From assembly GCA_002425765.1 (NCBI GenBank), contig DIMW01000002.1, positions 66,412 to 130,411 of the forward strand: a stretch of DNA of 64,000 nt, read 5' to 3'. The position numbers and the translations under genes are program-made. The DNA is from Spirochaetaceae bacterium UBA5556 (GTDB taxonomy: Bacteria; Spirochaetota; Spirochaetia; Treponematales; Rectinemataceae). Shown one piece after another: positions 26,216-34,170 of this stretch (its first letter is position 1; every line of letters begins with the position of its first letter). The notes under the pieces are model-generated. The model did not search any database and was not told the origin of the DNA. It saw only the letters and a list, made by a program, of their open reading frames with translations.

Positions 26216-26616
26216 CTCAAGAAGAATCTCCTTCTATTCTTTTTACTCTCTTTGAACGGCCACACATACGGCTTCGAACGGTTTCGTATGAACTCTTTCG
26301 ATAGTTTCTCGGTTTTTCATAGCCTCGAGGAATGTGTTCATGAAGCGTACCAAGGAGCACCTCTGGCTCCCTCTGCGCTTCATTTCAAGAGATCAGGTCG
26401 GCGAACATGACTCATCGATTCTGTCGGTTGAGCTTTCCTCCAAAGGCCATACAGAACCCGTAGCTGATCTCGTGCCTCATGGATAAAATGCCGGTATGGC
26501 GTTGATGACTCCTTGTGGACGTGTGTGTGATAATCACATCCTACCAGATTCCCTAATGCCGTTTCTTTACCCTTTTTGCCCTCCAGACTTGAATGGGCGT
26601 CTAGTATGTCGATACA
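26216..26616 (-). pseudogene. Decayed reading frame of unknown family
   Basis: The 612 bases between the cyclase and the protease gene hold no intact gene. On the minus strand an open stretch of 78 codons (26616-26383) reads like protein, for example HFIHEARDQLRVLYGLW, but has no start codon at its beginning. It stops at 26380 and continues protein-like in a shifted frame to about 26216. I do not recognise it; a mobile-element protein remnant is one possibility. A perfect inverted repeat TCATTC-A-GAATGA lies at 26617-26629. Confidence 0.3.
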
Positions 26617-26660
26617 TCATTCAGAATGATTGCACGAAAAAAGAATATTGATAGACGAAC

Positions 26661-28565
26661 ATGATGGCAATGATTGAAAATCAGAGAGCGATTATTTACA
26701 GTACATATGTGCAGAGAGCTCTCTTACTCATATGTGCACTGGTGGGCATGATTGTCTCTGGTTGCCAGCAAAACCCAGTGTATTTGAAACTACAAGTAGT
26801 CTTTGACGCTTCTGAAGGCGCTGTTAAAATAGCCCCTGATTCATCGAACATTAAAAAAAATGATAGCGTCGTACTCACAGCCATTCCAAATTCAGGCTAT
26901 GTGTTCGAATCGTGGAGCGGGGATATCAACTCTTCACAAAATCCGCTCACATTCACGATAACCCAAGATCTCACGATCGAGGCTCATTTTGCTGTCGATC
27001 CTCAATCAGCCATCGCATACGCTCTCGAAGGAAGCTGGGCATCTTTCGACAAGTCCGATCATTTCGCGAATACCGGCACCGTCTCGAAGGCGGTCGGTCG
27101 CAAGGATATTTCGAATTTCAGAACGGTACATTATTACGATATGAACCAGGCCCCCGTGCGTCGCGACAGGGCAATCCTGGTAAAATTGCGTGATGGCGAA
27201 AATCCTTCGTTGTCGCGAGAACTGAACTCCTTCGGCGAGAATGATAAAAAATTGAATTCCTCGGCGCCATTTCAGCGTATCATCATAGATCAGAAGAAAT
27301 CCGCCGAAATTGATTCAATTGTGGACTATTACAGATCGCTGCCAGATGTGGAATGGGCAGAAGAAGACCATCTCTCAAAAACACTCCTTGTTCCAGATGA
27401 TGCGTTTTATTCATATCAATGGAATCTGAGCAGGATCGGTATGCCCGCTGCCTGGGATTATACCTTGGGAGAAAGCTCTGTGATCGTCGCGGTCCTTGAT
27501 ACCGGAGTCTATTTTCAGCTCGATGATTTTGCTCAGACAAAATTTGTGCGGGGCTATGACTTTGTTCATGATACCACGACACCACTCGATGACAACGGTC
27601 ATGGAACTCATGTCATTGGGAGTATCGCGGAGTCTACTAACAATGAGATAGGAGTCGCCGGGATGGCTCCCAACATAAGCATCATGCCAGTTAAAGTGTT
27701 GGCATCCGATGGATATGGTCTAGATTCTGATATCGCCGCAGGTATTTATTTTGCGACCAACAATGGGGCTTCGATTATTAATTTGTCTTTTGGTGGTGAA
27801 TATTCGATCGCTATCGACGCATCCATAAAATATGCGACAGATCAAGGAGTTCTCATCATTGCCGCGGCTGGGAATGAAGCGGCTCCCACGCTGAATTACC
27901 CGGCGGCACTTCCGGGAGTCATGTCTGTCGGTGCCACGAATGACGCGAATGTAAAGGCTCCATACTCCAATTATGGAATGGGACTTGATATTGTAGCTCC
28001 AGGGGGAGACCTGAACCGAACGCTCCATAATCAGGAGTACGGCGATGATTACCCGGCCGGGATTCTCCAGCAAACTAGATATGATGGCGAGATTGGCTAT
28101 TGGTACCTCGAGGGAACTTCGATGGCTGCGCCTCATGTTACCGGACTTGCGGCCCTCTTAAAATCAAAAAATCCTTCACTCAGCGTTGCTGATATTGTCT
28201 CGATCATCGAAGAATCAGCAACCGATCTTGGTTTGGCAGGGTACGATACAACATACGGGTGGGGTCTCATCGACGCGGCCAAAGCGCTCGGCATCCCCGG
28301 GTATATCATTCACGATATCATCACTTCAGCCATTCTTCCGAAGTCAGGAGCGCTGGAAAAATGGAGAATACAAGTCGCACCGGGCACCATCGATGCGACA
28401 CTAGAATATTCTAAAGAGAAGGGAAATTTGAACCTTCACCTGCTCAATGCCGAAGGAGCGCAAGTCGCCGAAAGCACACCGGAGAACAGCACAACACATC
28501 TTGCGTATACGGTCCCCGCGACATTTCAAGGGACATATTACCTTGAGATTTCGTTCCGTCAGTAA
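26661..28565 (+). CDS. Subtilisin-family (S8) lipoprotein protease
   Basis: 634 residues. A lipoprotein signal ends at VSGC (about residue 35). Residues about 45-115 are one InlB-like bacterial repeat (SGYVFESWSGDI...LTIEAHF). After a propeptide-like section, the S8 domain has all three catalytic motifs: Asp in VIVAVLDTGVYF, His in DDNGHGTHVIGSIA and Ser in GTSMAAPHVTGLAALL. The last 90 residues resemble a PPC beta-sandwich domain. It should be a surface or periplasmic protease. Three ATGs compete at the start and no ribosome-binding site is clear. G+C and codon bias are lower than in the neighbours, which hints at a different origin. Confidence 0.88.
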   Translation: MMAMIENQRAIIYSTYVQRALLLICALVGMIVSGCQQNPVYLKLQVVFDASEGAVKIAPDSSNIKKNDSVVLTAIPNSGYVFESWSGDINSSQNPLTFTITQDLTIEAHFAVDPQSAIAYALEGSWASFDKSDHFANTGTVSKAVGRKDISNFRTVHYYDMNQAPVRRDRAILVKLRDGENPSLSRELNSFGENDKKLNSSAPFQRIIIDQKKSAEIDSIVDYYRSLPDVEWAEEDHLSKTLLVPDDAFYSYQWNLSRIGMPAAWDYTLGESSVIVAVLDTGVYFQLDDFAQTKFVRGYDFVHDTTTPLDDNGHGTHVIGSIAESTNNEIGVAGMAPNISIMPVKVLASDGYGLDSDIAAGIYFATNNGASIINLSFGGEYSIAIDASIKYATDQGVLIIAAAGNEAAPTLNYPAALPGVMSVGATNDANVKAPYSNYGMGLDIVAPGGDLNRTLHNQEYGDDYPAGILQQTRYDGEIGYWYLEGTSMAAPHVTGLAALLKSKNPSLSVADIVSIIEESATDLGLAGYDTTYGWGLIDAAKALGIPGYIIHDIITSAILPKSGALEKWRIQVAPGTIDATLEYSKEKGNLNLHLLNAEGAQVAESTPENSTTHLAYTVPATFQGTYYLEISFRQ

Positions 28566-28587
28566 TTAATTAAAATCGCGCACGAGT

Positions 28588-28622
28588 AAAAAGGGAGGCC
28601 GCCCGAAAAAGGGCAGCCTCCC
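28588..28622 (-). terminator. Terminator of the lipoprotein pair
   Basis: Arms GGGAGGC-x-GCCC/GGGC-x-GCCTCCC around a six-base loop, followed on the minus strand by TTTTT. It lies between convergent genes and mainly suits the minus-strand operon. Confidence 0.75.
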
Positions 28623-28663
28623 TCGCATCTCTTCGGTGCATGACGTCTTCAATGATCAAAGCA

Positions 28664-30388
28664 TCAATGCGAACTCCTCACGGACTTCAGCGACTTCTGT
28701 GTCGCCCCCGCCGCCGAGGCAGGAATCGTGTCACTGACCGTCTGTCCCATAATGTACTTGATCGAGCGCACCAGCATCAGCTTGAACAGATCCTTGTAGG
28801 TCGTGTTGAATCCGGTTGGCATCGTTGTCGGACCATTGGTGACATAGTACTCGAGCGGTGCGGTGGTGGCGAGCACTTTGCCCGTTCCGTAGCGATATTC
28901 GATGTAGGTCGCCAGACCTCCCGTGTCCTCTTTGACATACACCATGAGGCCAGTGATATTCGCGTCGTCGAGGTTGTCGAAACCGCCGTGGCTCGCATAA
29001 TTGCCATACAGCTGGGTCGGGAAATTCTTCGTGATCGGATGCTGGAAGTACACAATATCGTTGTAATTCTCGTAGCTGTCCGCCCATGTCACACCGCCCG
29101 GCAGGCTCGATGTGAAGTTGCCATTCAGCCAGCCTCCATCGCAGGCGATCCAGTACATTGTACCACCGTTGTATACAAAATTGTCGAACTTCGATTTATT
29201 AGTGGTATATGCAGTATAGAATGCCGTAGACTGGTCGCCGCCGATGATGATGACATCGCCCACTGTCGGTGTGTAGGATGCCATGTCCGAGCTTGTCTTG
29301 TACTCGTACTGATTCTGGCCGGTGCCCTGGGTGAGCCCGGCGTCGTCGGCAAGGATATCGCCAATCGAAGAGGTCTCAAACCATTCTGATCCCGTATCCC
29401 TGAATATCACTACATGGTTGCCCGCCTTGATCAGCACGAGATCGGGGACGGTCACGGTCTCATTGGCCCCGATGGTCACTGTGGTGCTCGTGGGCTGGTA
29501 CACCTTGTTCGGATCCGATGCCTCTACGATGTAGGTGCCAGACTCGAGCCCAGTAAAACTGAAGCTTCCGGAGTTGGCAGTTGTCATTGAAGTCGGCACA
29601 AAATCCGTCGATGTCGTCGATGTGATGCTGACAGAAATTCCCGCGTAGTTGTTCGCCGATTTATCGTAGTACTTCGCGGTGCCATTGATTGTGGAACCTG
29701 TGAAGTCATCCGTGGTCAGTGTAAGCGACAGCGAGGATGTCTTCCCTTGATAGATTCTCAGAGCATACACACTTCTCCATGCTCCAGCCGCCTGTGACGC
29801 GACGAGTGTGAGCACATACGACCCTACCGGCAAGGTGTCGTTCGAGTATGAGAAACTCGTACCACTGACCGTCACCGTGAAATTCGTATTCGTGCCACCG
29901 GTGGAAGGAGCGATGACACCTGTGAACGTGCTGAGTGTGACAGTAGAAGGTATGGTACCACTCAATGAAAAGGTCCCCACGCCACTTCCGTCCTTCACCG
30001 GCGTCAGCACCACAGCGACATTCACCGTGTCATTTGCCACGACCGTGGCCGTACTCGTGCCAGATGCCACGATAGATCCTGCCGCATTCAATCCTTTGAC
30101 GGTGAATGTCCAGGCTCCTTCAGCGAGTTTGCTCTCCGTGTGTGGACTCGTGGTAAATGCCTTATCTGGAAGTGTCGCGTTGTTGGGGCCGGTGCCGGAG
30201 AGGATGTAGCTGGTTATCTGTATTTCAGCATCGCTAGGCTGAATGGTCTTCGCCACACCTTTCTCGATTGAGATCGAGACATCGCCTTCCTTTATGTTCT
30301 GGCCAAGAGGCTGCATGCACCCAAACAGCAGCCCGGCAATGGCAAGAATCAGCAATGAAATGCAAATGCTATTCGTTTTTCGTTTCAT
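28664..30388 (-). CDS. Large lipoprotein with carboxypeptidase-regulatory-like and ThuA-like regions
   Basis: 574 residues. The lipobox is LLFGC at about residue 22. The N-terminal 260 residues are Thr/Ser-rich beta domains. A region at about 245-320 (GISVSITST...GSFSFTGLESGTYIVEA) resembles the carboxypeptidase regulatory-like fold. From about 325 a Rossmann-like domain begins HVVIFRDTG and contains VGDVIIIGGDQ and MYWIACDGG, which recalls glutamine-amidotransferase/ThuA-like folds; no catalytic residues could be assigned. AGAGGAG lies before this ATG; an earlier ATG at 30427 would spoil the lipoprotein signal. It follows the PKD lipoprotein gene by 35 bases. Function unknown. Confidence 0.72.
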   Translation of the reverse strand: MKRKTNSICISLLILAIAGLLFGCMQPLGQNIKEGDVSISIEKGVAKTIQPSDAEIQITSYILSGTGPNNATLPDKAFTTSPHTESKLAEGAWTFTVKGLNAAGSIVASGTSTATVVANDTVNVAVVLTPVKDGSGVGTFSLSGTIPSTVTLSTFTGVIAPSTGGTNTNFTVTVSGTSFSYSNDTLPVGSYVLTLVASQAAGAWRSVYALRIYQGKTSSLSLTLTTDDFTGSTINGTAKYYDKSANNYAGISVSITSTTSTDFVPTSMTTANSGSFSFTGLESGTYIVEASDPNKVYQPTSTTVTIGANETVTVPDLVLIKAGNHVVIFRDTGSEWFETSSIGDILADDAGLTQGTGQNQYEYKTSSDMASYTPTVGDVIIIGGDQSTAFYTAYTTNKSKFDNFVYNGGTMYWIACDGGWLNGNFTSSLPGGVTWADSYENYNDIVYFQHPITKNFPTQLYGNYASHGGFDNLDDANITGLMVYVKEDTGGLATYIEYRYGTGKVLATTAPLEYYVTNGPTTMPTGFNTTYKDLFKLMLVRSIKYIMGQTVSDTIPASAAGATQKSLKSVRSSH

Positions 30389-30423
30389 AATCTTGCTTCT
30401 CCTCTTGTTATCGCTTCCGCCGC

Positions 30424-31479
30424 TCATGGGTTCCGCGCCCTAATACTGTATGTCCACGCCGTTCCGGATTCGCCTCCGATGATGGTAATCTTGAAGTGCT
30501 GCTGCGTTCCCTTCGCGAACATGGCGAGTTTCTCACCATATCCTGTGCCCGCTATACCTCCTGGATACGCCGCATTCCCTTCGTAAGAAGCATCGCCGCG
30601 CCATCCAGAATCGTAGACGAACGTTCCGTCAGGATATTCGACGATGTACTTGTCCGGCATGCTGTAGGCATCAAACTGTAGATCAAACACGCATCCTGTC
30701 GGCAGGCTGCTGATGTCCCATGTATCCACCGTGATACCATAACCGCCTGAGTTCGCGGCTTTCCAAGAATCAAGAACAGTCAAATCGTAATCGGTTCCGG
30801 CGTTCGCGGTCCCTATCAGCACGCTCGCATAGGCAGTCGCGAGAGTGTTGGGAGTGTTGGTGCCATCATCGATCGTGACAACCAGACCATAGGCGCCATT
30901 CGCCGTATACGCGTGCGAAATTGTTGTCGTCGCCGCTTGATTGGAGACCGATACCACCTTGCTGTCTGTGGTGCCATCGCCGAAGTTCCAGTTGAAATTG
31001 ATGGATGTTTGATTCGATGGCAAGCTACCGGCGGTGAGCGTGAATGTATACGTTGTGTTCGTGGTACCATTCGTCACGGAAGCCGGATCGATCGAGAGCG
31101 TTGCGGCAACAGCGACAGGGATGATTTCCACAGAAAATTCCTCGGAAGACCGGTAATCTCCCTTTCCCACGATGAGTGTAATGATATGCGTTCCCAGATC
31201 GAGACTCGCGCCGATAGTGAGCGAACTCGATGTCGCTCCAGATATCGCTCTCCCATCCAGGTACCACGCGTACGTATCCGGCGTCGGAGTGACCGTTGCG
31301 CTCACTGTCATATTCTGATCTTTTTCTAGCTGCGATTTTTGGCCGCTGAACGTGATCGTTGGTAGCCATGGATTCGTGGTAGATACTGACACCGAACCAT
31401 TCGGAGTCAGTAAGTCACACGACACCAATAATGTCAGAATTAAGAGACTGCAGCACAGTATCCAATTGCGCCTTTTCAA
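30424..31479 (-). CDS. PKD-domain lipoprotein
   Basis: 351 residues with a TTG start: GGAGG lies seven bases upstream and no ATG fits. The lipobox is LLVSC at about residue 21. Immunoglobulin-like segments follow. One is a PKD domain (FNWNFGDGTTDS...ISHAYTANGAYGLVVTIDDG, about 165-215), preceded by an Ig-like YAWYLDGRAI unit. The C-terminal 110 residues form a further beta domain with GTFVYDSGW. Such domains mediate protein or carbohydrate contact at the cell surface. It is the first gene of a two-lipoprotein operon. Confidence 0.75.
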   Translation of the reverse strand: MKRRNWILCCSLLILTLLVSCDLLTPNGSVSVSTTNPWLPTITFSGQKSQLEKDQNMTVSATVTPTPDTYAWYLDGRAISGATSSSLTIGASLDLGTHIITLIVGKGDYRSSEEFSVEIIPVAVAATLSIDPASVTNGTTNTTYTFTLTAGSLPSNQTSINFNWNFGDGTTDSKVVSVSNQAATTTISHAYTANGAYGLVVTIDDGTNTPNTLATAYASVLIGTANAGTDYDLTVLDSWKAANSGGYGITVDTWDISSLPTGCVFDLQFDAYSMPDKYIVEYPDGTFVYDSGWRGDASYEGNAAYPGGIAGTGYGEKLAMFAKGTQQHFKITIIGGESGTAWTYSIRARNP

Positions 31480-31502
31480 ATTTTGCCTCCTTCAAGCTCA
31501 AG

Positions 31503-31519
31503 CTTTGCGGAACGCAAAG
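31503..31519 (-). other. Short 5'-leader hairpin
   Basis: Perfect CTTTGCG-GAA-CGCAAAG hairpin a few bases after the predicted transcription start of the lipoprotein operon. It could stabilise the mRNA. Confidence 0.35.
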
Positions 31520-31530
31520 ACTTCCTTCTA

Positions 31531-31558
31531 ATTATAGCAGATGTAATTCTGTTTTCAA
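31531..31558 (-). promoter_or_regulatory. Promoter of the lipoprotein operon
   Basis: TTGAAA, 16 bases, TATAAT, with TGC directly before the -10 (extended -10). It is one of the best promoter matches in the window. Confidence 0.6.
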
Positions 31559-31626
31559 GGAAAAATAGAAAAATTGGATATCATAGAGTTATAGGATATT
31601 TAATTGCTCTTTAGGTGTTCCATCCA

Positions 31627-31917
31627 TCATTGAATCTGAGTGATTGATTCGATGATGATAGTAAAAACCTTGCCTTGGCGCTTTAGCATACCGAAAACAG
31701 CTACTTTCCCCACAGCACCTCGGCCACTCGTACCTTTACAAACTCCACCAACGTAGCTTTCATTGATTTTTGTCTTACCATTGAATATTTCAGTTGCATC
31801 TTGGGCTAGATAAAATGCAATTATTTGACGAATTTTGCGATAAAAGAGAACAGTAGGATTAAAATTTGTACCCAGAATACCAGCAGATGAACGAGCTGTT
31901 ACTTCTAGTAAAAAACA
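31627..31917 (-). pseudogene. IS1595-family (ISXO2-like) transposase remnant
   Basis: About 95 codons are still readable in one frame, bounded by stops. They contain the family's best-conserved stretch, KINESYVGGVCKGTSGRGAVGKV, then AVFGMLKRQGKVFT. In active relatives the first motif reads V-D-E-S-Y-F-G-G, so the catalytic Asp has become Asn here. The N-terminal zinc ribbon and the C-terminal part of the DDE domain are missing. The surrounding DNA is AT-rich. Between 31918 and 32243 I see no gene; in-frame stops break any upstream continuation. No terminal repeats were found. Confidence 0.7.
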
Positions 31918-32243
31918 CTAGTGGTTTCCCTTGGGCGTTGTTTTTTATTTTACAATGAGTTATTTGCTCTTTTTAAGCATATCATGGGACTTTATCTAAT
32001 AAAGCCTTAAAAATAACAAAATAGTGGAGCGATCCTCTTTCCATGGAAAGTCGATGAATTTTGTGAAGTAATAGGGCACTACATGACTCAAGAAAGTAAC
32101 TTTATGATACGTCTCAAGTCTTGTAATAATGAGGTGCGGGCGATAATGAAACTCAACAGTTTTGGCTCAGATAGGGCCTGCTGACCCAAGGGACAAATGG
32201 ACAATTTGGAATGGTCGTCCCCCGGGCACCGGCAGATATGTTT

Positions 32244-32765
32244 TCAATACTTTTCCAGCTGCTTCCGGAACGCCGCGAGGTGATTGGACGAGGCGTCGCG
32301 CAGACGGGTGAAAAGGTCGGCGACGGCCGCATAGCGCGGATCGCGCAGCACGGGCTGAGCCAGAAATCGGTTGTACATCGCGATGTTGTTTATTTCAGCC
32401 TGAACCCCTGCCTGCGCCGCTTCCTTCAAAGTCGAAGGTACATGAATATACTTCGCCGCCACATCCACAGGAAGCGCCAATTTAAGGCTCGCAAACATGT
32501 CCTTGAGCCACGCGATATGCTGCTCTTCGGCCTGTTTAATGTTCGAATACGGTGGTATCTGACCGAATTTTGTCATTATCGCCACATATTCCGCGCGCGC
32601 CAGATATTCATCCTGAACCGCGTAGGTGAGCATCGATTCGATCGTGAGCGCATGGTCCGAGGATGCCGCCGAATTCCCATAGAGGGGGAGCGTCCCCTGG
32701 GCAGAGATACCCAGGACAGCCACGAATCCAAGTATGATTGCCGATGCCAGTATATTCCTTTTCAC
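32244..32765 (-). CDS. Exported ferritin-like DUF2202 protein
   Basis: 173 residues, GTG start with AAAGGAG seven bases upstream. A signal peptide (about 1-24, ends GISAQG) precedes a four-helix DUF2202 domain: MLTYAVQDEYLARAEYVAIM, IKQAEEQHIAWLKDMF and AGVQAEINNIAMYNRFL carry the E...E-x-x-H residues typical of ferritin-like iron sites. It may bind or oxidise metal outside the cytoplasm; role unproven. A long open frame on the opposite strand is a shadow of this gene. Confidence 0.8.
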   Translation of the reverse strand: MKRNILASAIILGFVAVLGISAQGTLPLYGNSAASSDHALTIESMLTYAVQDEYLARAEYVAIMTKFGQIPPYSNIKQAEEQHIAWLKDMFASLKLALPVDVAAKYIHVPSTLKEAAQAGVQAEINNIAMYNRFLAQPVLRDPRYAAVADLFTRLRDASSNHLAAFRKQLEKY

Positions 32766-32863
32766 TTCAAACTCCTTTGCGCACGCGGACGGTTGAATAA
32801 AGATACGCATGCATTATGGAGTCGCTTCCTGACGAGAAATGGTTGCAAAAAATCCCCACACTC

Positions 32864-32900
32864 AAAAAAGCCAGCTCCCCGACGGCGCGGGAAGCTGGCT
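32864..32900 (-). terminator. Terminator of the peptide-uptake operon
   Basis: Arms AGCCAGCT...AGCTGGCT continuing through CCC/GGG, followed on the minus strand by TTTTTT. It is 58 bases after the dipeptidase stop. Confidence 0.8.
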
Positions 32901-32957
32901 GACTTTTTCAATGCATCTTTTTGACCGGAATACGAGGTCTCTTCAAGAGCGTGGAGC

Positions 32958-34160
32958 TTAGGCCCACACCTTCTTCAGCACATTCAGGACGTTGCCGCCT
33001 ATCGCTTTCGCGATGTCCGCATCGGAATACCCGTGCGCGACGAGCCACCTGGGAATATTGAGGGAGGCCTCCGTCGGGTTCTCGAGACCTTTGACAAAGG
33101 GAACTTCCTTGTATTCCACGGCGTTGTTGCTTGTGTCCTTCTTCGAGAGGCTGGCGGCGAATACATGGTGGAGGCCGACGTGATCCCCATACAGAGAGTC
33201 GATGCCGAAGGTCACGTGATCGATGCCGACCAGATTGGCCACATACTCGAAGTGTTCCATGACCGATTCGATGTCGTGCGTGAGATTGGTGTGGGTCATC
33301 GTGGTGTGGGGCGCCGACTCAATGCCGATTACGCCGCCTTTTTCGGCGACCGCGCGCAGCACATTGTCGCAGAAAAGCCTCTTTGAATCCCAGAGGGCGC
33401 GCGCGCCGACATGGCTCAGCACGATGGGCTTCTCCGACCAGAGAATGGTGTCGAGAGCCGTTTTGGGACCCGCGTGGGAACAGTCGATGAGCATTCCCAC
33501 CTTATTCATCCTCCGAACGGCTTCCTTGCCGAACTTAGTGAGACCGCCGTCTTGGTCTTCTTTCATGCCGTTGCCCAGCGCGTTGGATTCAGAGTACGTA
33601 ACTCCGAGGAGGCGGACGCCCAGGCCATAGAGGATGTCTATCCTGTCGAGCTCATTCTCGATGGGCGCGGCGCCTTCCATGCATGGCACCCAGGCTATCT
33701 TGCCTTCTCGGTGCGCCCTCTCGATGTCGGCGACGGTCTTGCACTGGATGAGAAAATCCTGGTGCGCCAGATCGCAGAGGCGCATGCCCAGATCGTGCAG
33801 GACATCCGTCCATTTCCATCCGTTCTTCGAGGTGATCTGGCAGGTGCCGTCCATCATGTTGTCAAACACGCAGTCGATGTAGGACTCGGCGAGCGCGTCG
33901 TAAGCGCAGAATTCTCTGCCGTCGCGATTGTAAGTCTTCGTCTCCTCAATCCTCTTCGGAAAGTAGGTGGGGTGCTCATGGAGCGAAATGAAGACATTCT
34001 CCTCCATGAGCTTTTTCAGTCGGCTTTCCTGCGCCTCGTCGAGGGGGATGAGATACCCTCCCGTCCAGTTCCAGTCGGCAAATTCGTACGAGGGATAATC
34101 GACATCCGGCTCGAGATAGGAATATGCCTTGTAGCCTTTATAGGCCTTTTTGATCCCCAT
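32958..34160 (-). CDS. M19 (membrane/renal dipeptidase) family metallohydrolase
   Basis: 400 residues, last gene of the peptide operon. Conserved family features: Glu162 in PCMEGAAPI, His229 in LIDCSHAG, His250 in PIVLSHVGARAL and Asp321 in VTFGIDSLYG. The first metal motif reads His61-Glu-His63, where M19 dipeptidases usually have His-x-Asp. An N-terminal extension of about 50 residues without a signal peptide suggests a cytoplasmic enzyme. M19 enzymes cleave dipeptides and accept a D-residue at the C-terminal side; here it would act on imported peptides. GAGGA lies four bases before the ATG. Confidence 0.85.
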   Translation of the reverse strand: MGIKKAYKGYKAYSYLEPDVDYPSYEFADWNWTGGYLIPLDEAQESRLKKLMEENVFISLHEHPTYFPKRIEETKTYNRDGREFCAYDALAESYIDCVFDNMMDGTCQITSKNGWKWTDVLHDLGMRLCDLAHQDFLIQCKTVADIERAHREGKIAWVPCMEGAAPIENELDRIDILYGLGVRLLGVTYSESNALGNGMKEDQDGGLTKFGKEAVRRMNKVGMLIDCSHAGPKTALDTILWSEKPIVLSHVGARALWDSKRLFCDNVLRAVAEKGGVIGIESAPHTTMTHTNLTHDIESVMEHFEYVANLVGIDHVTFGIDSLYGDHVGLHHVFAASLSKKDTSNNAVEYKEVPFVKGLENPTEASLNIPRWLVAHGYSDADIAKAIGGNVLNVLKKVWA

Positions 34161-34170
34161 AAAATCCTCA

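Noticed and set aside
32211..32924. 237-codon plus-strand frame near the ferritin-like gene
   Set aside because: It covers the DUF2202 gene on the other strand and runs through that operon's terminator hairpin, so it is unlikely to be coding.
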